From the NCBI GenBank assembly GCA_945929965.1, contig CAMEOT010000012.1:17575-81574 (forward strand): 64,000 nucleotides of DNA, read 5' to 3'. This DNA comes from an uncultured Lachnospiraceae bacterium. Lineage in GTDB: Bacteria > Bacillota > Clostridia > Lachnospirales > Lachnospiraceae. The translations under genes were made by a program, and so were the position numbers. The notes beneath the pieces are model-generated. The model did not search any database. It had not been told where the DNA came from and saw only the letters and a program-made list of their open reading frames with translations. Shown here one piece after another: positions 34,247 through 43,141 of this stretch (position 1 is its first letter; every line of letters starts with the position of its first letter).

Positions 34247-36916
34247 TTATTCTGCAGGCTGCTGTGCAGCGGCATTCCGTGCGTTGATCTCAGCCTGTTG
34301 CTGATTGATCACGGATTCATAATCCGGGTTCGCAAAGAAGGTTGCATCATGTTCACACTGACTTCTGGTGTTCGGTGTGCTGACCGTCTGTGTGCCGTCG
34401 GGATTGTTGATAATGACAGTGGAGCCCTGTTGTAATGCAGGATCCTCTACCAGAGGCATCGTGGCAACACCGGTGTACTTGAACGGGCAGTCAGGACTTG
34501 CGGGAAGTCCGTCATAAGCACAGATCTCGCCCTGATAATGCACATCACAGCTCTCCGTAGGTTCGGTACCTTCTGCAAAGTATTCGGTATAAACAGATCC
34601 ATCACACAGACCGGGGATCGGAAGCTTGCCGGACTGGGAACATACCTGCACCTGTATGATTCCGGAAGGAACCGGGAACTGGGTGTTGGGCAGATCCTCA
34701 TGAACCCGTTTCATCACCTTGCGCCATAAAGTCTTGGAGACACCGTCTTCCGCACTGTTCAGGTCTACGTTGTTATCGTAACCGGTCCAGGTAGCAGCAG
34801 TGTAATAAGGGGTATATCCTGCAAACCATGCGTCGGTAGGTCCTGTTGTGGTACCTGTCTTACCGGCAATGGCCATTCCTCCGAAATTAACCTTTCCGCC
34901 GGTACCGGAAGTAACAACATCCTGCATGGCACTGGTCAGCAGGAAAGCGGTAGTTTCCTTGATTACCTGACGGGTAGGCGGATTGGTGTTGTCCAGGATC
35001 ACGTTGCCATCGGAATCTGTGACTCTGGTGTACAGCTTAGGTGTTACATAAGTACCGCTGTTTGCGATAGCCGCATAAGCAGCGGTCAGCTCATAAGGGG
35101 TGACACCATAGGTCAGACCGCCCAGAGCCAGGGACTGGTTCACATCGGACTTGATCTCATTGCCGACCTGGACGCCATCTGTTAAAGTAGTGAAACCAAA
35201 ATTCAACAGATAATCATAAACAAGTCTCGGTGTGATCACAGTGATATTCTTGACGGCAATGATATTCATGGAGTCACGGATCGCACTGCGGATATTTTGG
35301 ATGCCGCGGTAACCGGATTTGTACCAGTTACGTACGGGAGTTCCGTCTGCGTAGTTAAACGGTGCATCATTATAAACAGTTGCCAGAGTCTTGCCGGCAC
35401 TGTCCAGGGCGGGAGCGTAAGAAGCAACTACTTTAAAAGTAGATCCTGGCAGACGCTTTGCGCTGGTAGCACGATTCAGGGTCCGGCGGCCTTCTTTGGC
35501 ACCACGGCCGCCGATCATAGCGACGATATGACCGGTACTCTGTTCCTCGATGACCATAGCAGACTGCGGCTGAGGTGTCATGGTAATGCTTTCCTCGTAA
35601 TTGTCTGCGTTGTCCGCTACACCTAATTGTGCCAACATGGCGGAACGGTAAGTTTCGACGGCTGCATAGGCATCATCCTGAGAAGAGAAGATCAGATTGA
35701 ACTTTTTATTCTGATTTTCCTTGAACCAGGTCATCATATTTTCTTTACTGAAATTATTCTTTGTACCATCGGAGGAAATAATGGTAAGAGCATAGTTCAG
35801 ATACCATTTCACGTTCTCCGGATAGTTGGACGGATCTGCGTATTCTTCGTTCAGGATCGCCTGGATCTTAGGATCCAGTGTGGATTCCACACGTAAGCCA
35901 CCGGAGGTCAGCAGGGTCTCTGCCATGGCTTCGTTATAACCTGCAAGGATCAGATCCTGTTTTACCTGTTCATATACTGCATCCGAGAAGTAAGAACCGG
36001 TGGTGGCGTTGGCTTCCTGATAATCTATGTCGTACAGACCGATACGCTCGTATACCGCATCGGTATCGGCGATGGCCTCATCATACTGTGCTTGTGTGAT
36101 AAACTCAAGCTCCAGCATTTTGTTCAGACATTTCTCTCGACGTACCGCATTGTCCTCCGGATGCCTGATCGGGTTGTACTTGGAAGGATTCTGCGTGATG
36201 CTGGCGATGACCGCGCATTCAGAGACGGTCAGATCGCTGCAGTGCTTACCGAAGTAACGTAGGGAAGCGGATTCCACACCTAAGGTGTTTTGCCCTAAGT
36301 TGATGGCGTTCATGTAACGTAGCAGGATCTCATCCTTGGAGTAGTATTTTGTAATCTCCAGTGCCAGATACTGCTCCTGGATCTTACGCTTGATCGTTTT
36401 GATCTTGTTATCCCCCTCGGAAGTCCAGTCGGTGAAGACGGTGTTCTTCAACAGCTGCTGGGTGATGGTACTTGCACCCTGGGCTTCTTCGCCACCGGTC
36501 TTTATGAACTGATAACCGGCACGCAGAATACCCTTAACATCAATTCCGTTGTGCTGATAGAAACGCTCGTCCTCGATTGCCACGAAGGCTTTGCCCATGT
36601 AGTCGGGAATCTCATCCATGCCTACGGAGAGACGGTTGGAGTTGGTGCTGACATACTGGTCAATCTCATTGCCTTCACTGTCATAGACGATGGTAGCTTC
36701 TCCTACCGCCACGACATCGGACAGCCGGATCGTGGGAGTGGAAGAGAGGATGCCGCGGAAGACACCGATACCGGCAGCTACACCGCAGATGCCGATGCCT
36801 ACGACAGCGGCCAGCATGATCTTGACACAGGTCAGCGCGAGCTTCCTTCCCCATTTTTGTGATTTAGAGTTGAGTGCCTTCTGCTTCGCTCGGACACCTT
36901 TTTTACCATAATTCAT
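34247..36916 (-). CDS. Class A penicillin-binding protein (PBP1A type)
   Basis: An 889-residue bifunctional peptidoglycan synthase. Residues ~28-50 form the membrane anchor. A GT51 glycosyltransferase domain follows with EDERFYQHNGID and GASTITQQLLKN; the transpeptidase has STFK (in LPGSTFKVVASY), SMN and KTGTT. After the transpeptidase is a Cys-containing C-terminal part (CSQSGKLPIPGLC) and a Gln/Asn/Ala tail. It polymerises and crosslinks glycan strands at the outer face of the membrane. The minus-strand AAAGGA lies upstream of the ATG at 36916, and its promoter region is shared divergently with yigZ. Confidence 0.95.
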   Translation of the reverse strand: MNYGKKGVRAKQKALNSKSQKWGRKLALTCVKIMLAAVVGIGICGVAAGIGVFRGILSSTPTIRLSDVVAVGEATIVYDSEGNEIDQYVSTNSNRLSVGMDEIPDYMGKAFVAIEDERFYQHNGIDVKGILRAGYQFIKTGGEEAQGASTITQQLLKNTVFTDWTSEGDNKIKTIKRKIQEQYLALEITKYYSKDEILLRYMNAINLGQNTLGVESASLRYFGKHCSDLTVSECAVIASITQNPSKYNPIRHPEDNAVRREKCLNKMLELEFITQAQYDEAIADTDAVYERIGLYDIDYQEANATTGSYFSDAVYEQVKQDLILAGYNEAMAETLLTSGGLRVESTLDPKIQAILNEEYADPSNYPENVKWYLNYALTIISSDGTKNNFSKENMMTWFKENQNKKFNLIFSSQDDAYAAVETYRSAMLAQLGVADNADNYEESITMTPQPQSAMVIEEQSTGHIVAMIGGRGAKEGRRTLNRATSAKRLPGSTFKVVASYAPALDSAGKTLATVYNDAPFNYADGTPVRNWYKSGYRGIQNIRSAIRDSMNIIAVKNITVITPRLVYDYLLNFGFTTLTDGVQVGNEIKSDVNQSLALGGLTYGVTPYELTAAYAAIANSGTYVTPKLYTRVTDSDGNVILDNTNPPTRQVIKETTAFLLTSAMQDVVTSGTGGKVNFGGMAIAGKTGTTTGPTDAWFAGYTPYYTAATWTGYDNNVDLNSAEDGVSKTLWRKVMKRVHEDLPNTQFPVPSGIIQVQVCSQSGKLPIPGLCDGSVYTEYFAEGTEPTESCDVHYQGEICAYDGLPASPDCPFKYTGVATMPLVEDPALQQGSTVIINNPDGTQTVSTPNTRSQCEHDATFFANPDYESVINQQQAEINARNAAAQQPAE

Positions 36917-37069
36917 AAAACAAGTCCTTTCTGTCTGAGATACAGACGAAAATATTATACCAAATAATGCTATGTAAATAAAGGCTTTTTAGAATTGTTT
37001 CACATTTTGGAAAAGTTATGCTACACTGGAAAAGAATCCGAAGGAAAACAAAAAGTAAGCGAGGTTAAC

Positions 37070-37717
37070 ATGGGCGATACGGCAGTAACAGACAGCTACA
37101 GAGTATTATTATCCGGCGGCGAAGGAGAGATCGTGGAGAAAAAATCCCGTTTCATCGCAACGATCCGCAAGTGCGAAACCGAGGAAGAGGCTGTAGCTTT
37201 TATAGAAGAAATGAAGAAAAAGTACTGGGATGCCAGACATAACTGTTCTGCATTTATAATAGGAAGCAGAGGAGAGCTGACCAGATGCAGTGATGACGGA
37301 GAACCCTCCGGCACTGCGGGCAGACCGATGTTAGAGGTGTTGACCGGCTCCGGGATCCGCAATATCGCGGTGGTGGTGACGAGGTACTTCGGCGGCACTC
37401 TGCTGGGTACCGGTGGACTGGTGCGTGCATATACCCAGGCGGTGAAGGAAGGCCTAGCCCACTGCGAGACGGGGATCATGCGAAAAGGCTGTGAACTGGA
37501 AGTTGCGGCAGATTATAATGACGTAGGAAAGCTGCAATACTATTTCGGACAGCAGGGCATCGTTCCCACAGACAGTATCTATGCCGAAAACGTAAAATTT
37601 ATTTTACTTATCCCTGTGGAAAAAGAGGAAAAAGTCAGGAAAAACCTGACAGAAACCACCTGTGGAAAGGTAAAAATTGAGAAATTGAAAGAGACTTATT
37701 TCGTTGACAAAGAATAG
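37070..37717 (+). CDS. YigZ / IMPACT family protein
   Basis: A 215-residue UPF0029 (IMPACT/YigZ) protein. The signature region FIIGSRGELTRCSDDGEPSGTAGRP and VVVTRYFGGTLLGTGGLVRAY is complete, followed by the small C-terminal domain. Bacterial YigZ proteins are thought to be connected with translation or nucleic-acid binding, but the reaction is unknown. ATG 37070 (with GAGG upstream) gives the normal N-terminus; the ATG at 36995 is less likely. Confidence 0.92.
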   Translation: MGDTAVTDSYRVLLSGGEGEIVEKKSRFIATIRKCETEEEAVAFIEEMKKKYWDARHNCSAFIIGSRGELTRCSDDGEPSGTAGRPMLEVLTGSGIRNIAVVVTRYFGGTLLGTGGLVRAYTQAVKEGLAHCETGIMRKGCELEVAADYNDVGKLQYYFGQQGIVPTDSIYAENVKFILLIPVEKEEKVRKNLTETTCGKVKIEKLKETYFVDKE

Positions 37718-37777
37718 TCAATGAAATAAAATAAAAATAACGGTTTAAGGATTCCATGAGGAAAGGTGGTGGTTTTT

Positions 37778-37915
37778 ATGAAGTGTACACAGAAGAGCTC
37801 TGACAACCCACTTCCGGGGCGAAGTTGCCATGTAAGTTACACCCATAGAAAACATCATAAGGAGGATCATCATGGAACAGATCAAAGAACTGGAAGAGGT
37901 ATTAGAGCTTCTTAA
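37778..37915 (+). CDS. Possible upstream ORF in the mgtE leader
   Basis: A 45-codon frame starting MKCTQKSSDN, with a strong AAAGGTGG site 8 bp before its ATG. It covers the mgtE ribosome site and ends 44 bp inside mgtE in another frame. It may be a leader peptide whose translation affects mgtE start, or a chance frame. Composition (His-, Lys-rich middle) gives no further clue. Confidence 0.35.
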   Translation: MKCTQKSSDNPLPGRSCHVSYTHRKHHKEDHHGTDQRTGRGIRAS

Positions 37916-39224
37916 CACCAAGCAGTACACCAAGCTGCGCCAGTATCTGGCTGAACTCAACGATGCCGATATTGCGGGACTTTTGGAAGAACTGGAAGAG
38001 GAAGAGATGTTAAAGGTCTTCCGCATCCTTCCCAAGGACCTGGCGGCAGACGTTTTTTCCTATTTAGATATGGACAATCAGCAGAAGATCATCACGTCCC
38101 TGTCAGATAAGGAAGCAACGAACATCATCAACAACCTGATGGCGGACGATGCGGCCGATCTGCTGGAGGAGATGCCTGCCAATATTGTCAAAAAGCTTCT
38201 GACCAACGCAAGCCCCGATGTGCGCAGAGATATCAATCATCTGCTGCGTTATCCGGAAGATTCCGCAGGAAGTATCATGACGGTCGAGTATGTAGACCTG
38301 AAGGAGAATCTGACGGTGAATCAGGCCATCGAGCGGATCCGTAAGGTAGGCCTCGACAGTGAGACCATCAATATCTGCTATGTGCTGGATGCACGGAGAA
38401 GACTGGTGGGAACCGTGGCCCTGCGTTATCTGCTGCTCATGGACGGTGACGAGATCATCGGTGACATCATGCATGAAAATGTCATCTCCATCAATACACT
38501 GATGGATCAGGAGGAAGTTGCCAGACAGTTCAAAAAATACGACTTTACAGCCATGCCGGTAGTGGACAATGAGAACCGGCTGGTAGGTATTATCACCGTG
38601 GACGATATCGTGGATATCATCGAAGAAGAGACCACGGAGGATATGGAAAAAATGGCGGCTATCGTGCCCAGCGATAAGCCTTATATGAAGACCGGGGTAT
38701 TTGAGACCTTCAAAAAGCGTATTCCCTGGCTGCTTCTTCTGATGGTGTCAGCTACCTTTACCGGAGCCATCATTTCTTCTTTTGAAGATGCTCTGAGTGT
38801 GTGTGCGGTACTGGTGGCATATATTCCCATGCTGATGGATACCGGCGGAAATGCCGGAAGCCAGGCCAGCGTTACAGTCATCCGTGGATTGTCCCTGAAT
38901 GAGATCGAATACCGGGATGTGCCGAAGGTCGTATTCAAGGAGATCCGCGTGGCACTGATCTGTGGTATCACACTTTCCGCAGCGAACTTTGTAAAATTAC
39001 TGTTATTGGATAAAGTAGGGGTGCTGGTGGCAGCATCCGTGTGCCTGACTCTGGTAGCAGCGGTAGTGATCGCAATGATCATCGGCTGCCTCCTGCCGAT
39101 CCTGGCGAAACGGCTGGGATTCGATCCTGCGGTTATGGCGAGTCCGTTCATAACGACCATCGTTGATGCAATGTCATTACTGGTATATTTCCGTGTCGCA
39201 TCTGCAATTTTAGGGTTATCATAA
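37872..39224 (+). CDS. mgtE: Magnesium transporter MgtE
   Basis: A 450-residue Mg2+ channel/transporter. The N-terminal helical domain (~1-130, with LLEEMP and repeated acidic residues), two CBS domains (~130-255, ending GIITVDDIVDIIEEETTEDM) and five transmembrane helices from ~280, with the TGGNAGSQAS selectivity segment, are all in place. Mg2+ binding to the N and CBS domains closes the pore in homologues. AAGGAGG is 6 bp before the ATG. I see no M-box riboswitch in the 150-bp leader, but a possible short ORF overlaps the start. Confidence 0.96.
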   Translation: MEQIKELEEVLELLNTKQYTKLRQYLAELNDADIAGLLEELEEEEMLKVFRILPKDLAADVFSYLDMDNQQKIITSLSDKEATNIINNLMADDAADLLEEMPANIVKKLLTNASPDVRRDINHLLRYPEDSAGSIMTVEYVDLKENLTVNQAIERIRKVGLDSETINICYVLDARRRLVGTVALRYLLLMDGDEIIGDIMHENVISINTLMDQEEVARQFKKYDFTAMPVVDNENRLVGIITVDDIVDIIEEETTEDMEKMAAIVPSDKPYMKTGVFETFKKRIPWLLLLMVSATFTGAIISSFEDALSVCAVLVAYIPMLMDTGGNAGSQASVTVIRGLSLNEIEYRDVPKVVFKEIRVALICGITLSAANFVKLLLLDKVGVLVAASVCLTLVAAVVIAMIIGCLLPILAKRLGFDPAVMASPFITTIVDAMSLLVYFRVASAILGLS

Positions 39225-39241
39225 GAGAATAAATGATAGGT

Positions 39242-39270
39242 AAAGCGTCTGCTGGAAAGCAGGCGCTTTT
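39242..39270 (+). terminator. mgtE terminator
   Basis: AAAGCGTCTGCT pairs with AGCAGGCGCTTT around GGAA, then a T. Confidence 0.85.
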
Positions 39271-39320
39271 GACATTTTTTTGACAGGATGTTTTTTTTTC
39301 AATACTTTTCCGCAAGCTCT

Positions 39321-39348
39321 TTGCAAGGACGAAAATTTTTGTTAGAAT
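39321..39348 (+). promoter_or_regulatory. Promoter of the DUF1905/C39-like gene
   Basis: TTGCAA (39321-39326), 16-bp spacer, TAGAAT (39343-39348). Confidence 0.55.
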
Positions 39349-39363
39349 CAGGATAAATGTGAA

Positions 39364-39378
39364 ATGTAACCGCTTTCG
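39364..39378. promoter_or_regulatory. Candidate catabolite-responsive (cre) site
   Basis: ATGTAACCGCTTTCG matches 14 of 15 positions of the cre consensus WTGNAANCGNWNNCW. It lies 16-30 bp after the -10 box, a position where CcpA would block transcription. Confidence 0.45.
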
Positions 39379-39435
39379 TTAATCTTTTTCTTAAGAGAAT
39401 ATTCGGGAACAGCAAAAGCAACGGAGGAATGAAAT

Positions 39436-40104
39436 ATGAGATATTTTTTTGAATCTAAAGTAGAGAAAAAGGATGCAGGGTACACCATTCAGATTCCTTT
39501 TAATGTATGGGAAGTATGTCATCAGAGAGAAGTCATCAAGGGAGATATCGTTCTGGATAACAATATCATCGAGTGTGAGCTTCACCCCAAGGAGAAGGGC
39601 AATTATGAGATCGTAATTACCGATGAAGCTGCCGTAAAGGTAGAGCTGGGTGTGCCTCACAAGATCCTGTTACATATTAACGGTTCCCTGATCCGTATGG
39701 ACCAGAACAGCCCTTACAGCTTCGAGAATCCGATCCGCAAGATTGACAGCATGAATGTGATCATCCAGCCAGAGGACGGTCTGTGCGGTCAGGCTTGTGT
39801 CGCAATGTTAGCCGGTGTTACCATTGCAGAGGTGATCAGTGTGATGGACTGCAGAGAGTGGCAGGCTACCATGGGACGTGTGATCTCTGCGCTGAACTAT
39901 TACGGCATTGATCATACCGATATCATCGTTTATACCGAGGGCAAACCCGCTGTGCTGCCGAAGTGCTGTATCATGATGGAAAAGATGGGACGTTTCTGTC
40001 ATTACCTGGTACATTACGATGGCAAATTCTACGATTCAAATCTGGGCGTACTGGAAGAGTATGATATGAGCAAATTACTGGGTTACCTGGAGATCAAGTG
40101 TTAA
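39436..40104 (+). CDS. DUF1905-like plus C39-peptidase-like protein
   Basis: A 222-residue protein with two parts. Residues 1-~85 (FESKVEKKDAGYTIQIPFNV) resemble DUF1905, a small beta barrel. Residues ~105-222 resemble a papain-like C39 peptidase: Gln111 and Cys117 in QPEDGLCGQAC, His189 or His193 in CHYLVHYDGKFYDS, and Asp200. C39 domains normally cleave double-glycine leaders in bacteriocin exporters. Here there is no signal peptide, membrane segment or exporter gene, so the substrate is unknown. CGGAGG precedes the ATG; a probable cre site lies in its leader. Confidence 0.75.
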   Translation: MRYFFESKVEKKDAGYTIQIPFNVWEVCHQREVIKGDIVLDNNIIECELHPKEKGNYEIVITDEAAVKVELGVPHKILLHINGSLIRMDQNSPYSFENPIRKIDSMNVIIQPEDGLCGQACVAMLAGVTIAEVISVMDCREWQATMGRVISALNYYGIDHTDIIVYTEGKPAVLPKCCIMMEKMGRFCHYLVHYDGKFYDSNLGVLEEYDMSKLLGYLEIKC

Positions 40105-40123
40105 ATTAAGAAAGAATAAATAT

Positions 40124-40154
40124 AAGCTGCAGGGCCGTCGCCCTGCAGCTTTTT
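40124..40154 (+). terminator. Terminator of the C39-like gene
   Basis: AAGCTGCAGGGC pairs perfectly with GCCCTGCAGCTT around CGTC, followed by five T. Confidence 0.93.
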
Positions 40155-40254
40155 GTGTAAATAGTTAAAAAATATATGGTGTTGCAAAGCAATGCGGTAA
40201 AGTGTAAAATAGACGAGGTATGATTTTATCAATACGAAAGACGGGGAGAGAGAA

Positions 40255-41214
40255 ATGAATAAGAAAAAGATAATTGAAACATATCAGGAAGTGGCAATGG
40301 CTACCGGACTTCCCTATGACGAGGCAAATGACCTGTTCCATGGCGTGAGGGACGGATTTGACTTCATCGCATATCCTTACGATGAAAGTCGTCCTTTTGC
40401 CATTGTCCTGCATACTGCAGCAAAAAGTGCAGACGGTTCTGTATTGGACAAAAAGGTGATCAAGGCATTTGAAAAGAGCAGCAAGAGTATCGGATGTCTG
40501 GGACAGAAGAATATGGATATCCGGGTCACTGTGCAGGCCACCGCAAAGAATCTGAAGGATGCCATGAATGAGTGCCTTACGGCAACGACTGCTTTTTTAC
40601 GTGCCAACAGTTACAGCCCCTGCTGTGATCTGTGTGGACAGCAGGTGGAGACGGTTGCACTGAAAATGAGCGGGGAATACTATCATATGTGTCCGGATTG
40701 TGAGATGAAAATGCGCAGCGACACGGCAATGAAGGCACAGCAGACCGCTCAGAAAAAGGAAAATATCATCGGAGGCATCGTAGGTGCCCTGCTGGGATCT
40801 CTGCTGGGAGCACTGAGTGTTCTTATTCTCAGTCAGCTGGGATATGTGGCAGCACTTTCCGGTGTGATCATGGCAGTGTGTGTCCTGAAGGGATACGAAA
40901 TGCTGGGCGGAAAGCTCACTAATAAGGCAGTGGCTATCAGTGTGATCATTATGATCCTGATGACCTATTTTGCAGATCGGGTGGATTGGGCATTTATCTT
41001 GCTCCGTGACGGTGGCGGTGCAGAGGCCGGTTACAATATATTTGAATGTTATCGTCTGATTCCGGAAGCGCTATACCGGGAGGTCATTGATAGAGGAAGT
41101 TACATAGCCAATCTGCTGATACTGTATCTGTTTGTGGCATTGGGAGCAGTACCTACCATTCGCGGAAAACTGAAAGAGAAAAAAGAAGAAGGTATTATTA
41201 CGAGATTGAATTAA
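40255..41214 (+). CDS. Membrane protein with zinc-ribbon-like motif
   Basis: A 319-residue protein of unknown function. The first ~120 residues are a soluble domain without recognised motif, followed by CCDLCGQQVE and MCPDCEMKM, which could form a zinc ribbon (residues ~122-160). Then a short Gln/Lys-rich stretch and four transmembrane helices (from IIGGIVGALLGSLLGALSV on), one of the loops containing RDGGGAEAGYN. The gene stands alone after a strong terminator; the ribosome site GGGGAGAGA precedes the ATG. Confidence 0.75.
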   Translation: MNKKKIIETYQEVAMATGLPYDEANDLFHGVRDGFDFIAYPYDESRPFAIVLHTAAKSADGSVLDKKVIKAFEKSSKSIGCLGQKNMDIRVTVQATAKNLKDAMNECLTATTAFLRANSYSPCCDLCGQQVETVALKMSGEYYHMCPDCEMKMRSDTAMKAQQTAQKKENIIGGIVGALLGSLLGALSVLILSQLGYVAALSGVIMAVCVLKGYEMLGGKLTNKAVAISVIIMILMTYFADRVDWAFILLRDGGGAEAGYNIFECYRLIPEALYREVIDRGSYIANLLILYLFVALGAVPTIRGKLKEKKEEGIITRLN

Positions 41215-41219
41215 GCTCT

Positions 41220-41247
41220 TTGCTTTCAGCCGATTATGTGGTACAAT
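41220..41247 (+). promoter_or_regulatory. Promoter of the sensor diguanylate cyclase
   Basis: TTGCTT (41220-41225), 16-bp spacer, TACAAT (41242-41247) with an upstream TG. I see no c-di-GMP riboswitch in the 90-bp leader, but GGGTTCA...TGACCC forms a short hairpin. Confidence 0.5.
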
Positions 41248-41335
41248 AGTACCAGTGATGTAATTCCTTATATCGTGGTATTGGGTTCAGACTTTTGACC
41301 CCGGTAGCATAATGTTGGAATTAGGGGGAAGGAAT

Positions 41336-43003
41336 ATGAGAAAGTGGAAAGCATGGCTGTTTGCGCTTGCTGTTCTCATAGGCATTGGGACTATTGGGAC
41401 GGTGTCAGTAACGGCAGAAGCACAGAATCTGAATCAGGGAAAGCGGGTACTGTTTATCAGCTCGTATTCTTATGGATGGGATACAGTCCAGACACAGATC
41501 GAAGGAATCAAGGCGGGGGTGGACGAGAATACCACCGTGGATTATGAATTCATGGATACGAAGCGCTTCCGGACGGAAGAGTCAATAGCAATGTTTGGCG
41601 AAATGATGAAGTATCATCTGGATCATTCAGATCCCTATGATGTCGTGATCGTGGGAGATGATGCCGCACTCCGTTATGCAATGGCATTCAGGGAGGAACT
41701 GTTTGATGGCATCCCCATTGTCTTTGAGGGTGTCAATGATGAGGAATATGCCATGGAAGCAGCGAAGAATCCTCTGGTAACCGGGATGCTGGAGAAACTG
41801 TCAGTGGAGAAAAATATCGATATGGCATTAAAGGTAAATCCGTCAGCGGACAAAGTAGTGGCCATATTGGATGATTCTATGACCGGTGAGGCAGAGCGTA
41901 AGAATTTTTACAGTGCCGAGTCAGAATATCCGGGGTTGGAATTCTCTGAGATCAATTCTTCCGAACTGACAACTGCACAGCTGCAGCAGGCAGTCAGCAA
42001 GGTGGATGAGAATACCATACTGATCTACATTGTAATGTCAAAGGATGGCAGCGGCAAGCAGTATACCAGTGCACAGGCGGTACGCATGCTCGTGAATTAT
42101 TCCAAAGTGCCGGTGTACCGCATGGTGGAGGCCGGGATCGGTGATGGATTGCTGGGTGGTAATGTGGTATCCATGTATAAGTCCGGAGAGATCGCAGCAC
42201 AGATGGCCATGGATATCGCGAATGGTACCGACAGTACAGAGATCAATGTGGTAAAGGACAGCCCTAACATTTATTGCGTAGATGAAGACGTCATGCGAAA
42301 GTTCGGACTGGAGGCATCACAGTTTCCGAAAGATACCGAATTTGTAAATCATCGGGAGGGCTTTTTTGCCAGGAACCGTGAGGCTTTGATCCCGGCACTT
42401 ATCCTTATCGCTGCACTTAATGTTATTATCTGCTGGGTGTGCTTCGATAATTACCGCAGACGAAAGCTGTTACAGGAACTGGAGCAGGCACGTGCGATCA
42501 TGGAATCGGCATCCCAGCATGACTTCCTGACGGGACTTCCGAACCGCAGCAAGTTCATGAAGGATCTGGAACAGCTGATCGGAGCCCGGATCCCCTGTAC
42601 GGTCATGATGCTGGATATCGATAATTTTAAGAAGATCAACGATACTTACGGACACACAGCGGGAGATGAGGCACTGCAGCAGGTAGCCAACCGACTGAAG
42701 GACATGCAGTCCCAGATACTTACCTCTTATCGCTTCGCGGGAGATGAATTCATCCTGATCCTTCGTAGCAATCAGAGCATGCTGGTGGAGAAGACGGCGT
42801 ACCAGTGTCGTCAGGTATTTGCCAAAGATGTGACACTCTGCGGAACGAAACGGCGGATCGGCGGCAGCATCGGTATTGCAAGCTATCCCAAGGACACCGA
42901 TAATCTGGAACAGCTGATCGTATGCGCGGATGATGCCATGTATAAGGTGAAAAAGAACGGCAAGAACGATTTCGCATATTATGAGAAACCCACAGAGGAA
43001 TAA
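41336..43003 (+). CDS. Periplasmic-binding-sensor diguanylate cyclase
   Basis: A 555-residue membrane receptor. Signal peptide/anchor at 1-27, an extracytoplasmic domain (~35-335) of the ABC-substrate-binding (TM0202/LsrB-like) type starting VLFISSYSYGWDT, a second transmembrane helix near 350-372, a short coil, then a GGDEF domain with AGDEF at the signature position (RFAGDEFILIL) and LTGLPNRSKFMKDL. AGDEF is compatible with activity. It should bind a small molecule outside the cell and change c-di-GMP inside. GGGGGAAGGA precedes ATG 41336; ATG 41312 is a weaker alternative. Together with the gene at 656 this window holds two c-di-GMP proteins. Confidence 0.92.
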   Translation: MRKWKAWLFALAVLIGIGTIGTVSVTAEAQNLNQGKRVLFISSYSYGWDTVQTQIEGIKAGVDENTTVDYEFMDTKRFRTEESIAMFGEMMKYHLDHSDPYDVVIVGDDAALRYAMAFREELFDGIPIVFEGVNDEEYAMEAAKNPLVTGMLEKLSVEKNIDMALKVNPSADKVVAILDDSMTGEAERKNFYSAESEYPGLEFSEINSSELTTAQLQQAVSKVDENTILIYIVMSKDGSGKQYTSAQAVRMLVNYSKVPVYRMVEAGIGDGLLGGNVVSMYKSGEIAAQMAMDIANGTDSTEINVVKDSPNIYCVDEDVMRKFGLEASQFPKDTEFVNHREGFFARNREALIPALILIAALNVIICWVCFDNYRRRKLLQELEQARAIMESASQHDFLTGLPNRSKFMKDLEQLIGARIPCTVMMLDIDNFKKINDTYGHTAGDEALQQVANRLKDMQSQILTSYRFAGDEFILILRSNQSMLVEKTAYQCRQVFAKDVTLCGTKRRIGGSIGIASYPKDTDNLEQLIVCADDAMYKVKKNGKNDFAYYEKPTEE

Positions 43004-43010
43004 AATATCA

Positions 43011-43060
43011 GACAGGCGGTTATTTCTGTTCTATGAACAGCAAATATTGCCTGTTTTTTT
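43011..43060 (+). terminator. Terminator of the sensor cyclase gene
   Basis: ACAGGC...GCCTGT with an inner CTGTT/AACAG hairpin, then seven T. Confidence 0.75.
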
Positions 43061-43081
43061 CTGCCTGTTTTGAACATAAGG

Positions 43082-43110
43082 TTGAAAAAGAGCAGGATTA
43101 TGTATATAAT
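43082..43110 (+). promoter_or_regulatory. Promoter of the YidC-GT / LtaS-like operon
   Basis: TTGAAA (43082-43087), 17-bp spacer, perfect TATAAT (43105-43110), 31 bp before the first gene. No further promoter of this quality is seen up to 50.6 kb. Confidence 0.8.
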
Positions 43111-43141
43111 TAGTACTATTGACTAAAAGGAGAAAGATATC

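Noticed and set aside
37718..37871. M-box magnesium riboswitch before mgtE
   Set aside because: None of the M-box core segments is visible in the leader.
41215..41335. c-di-GMP riboswitch before the sensor cyclase
   Set aside because: The leader is short and has no matching core; only a small hairpin is seen.
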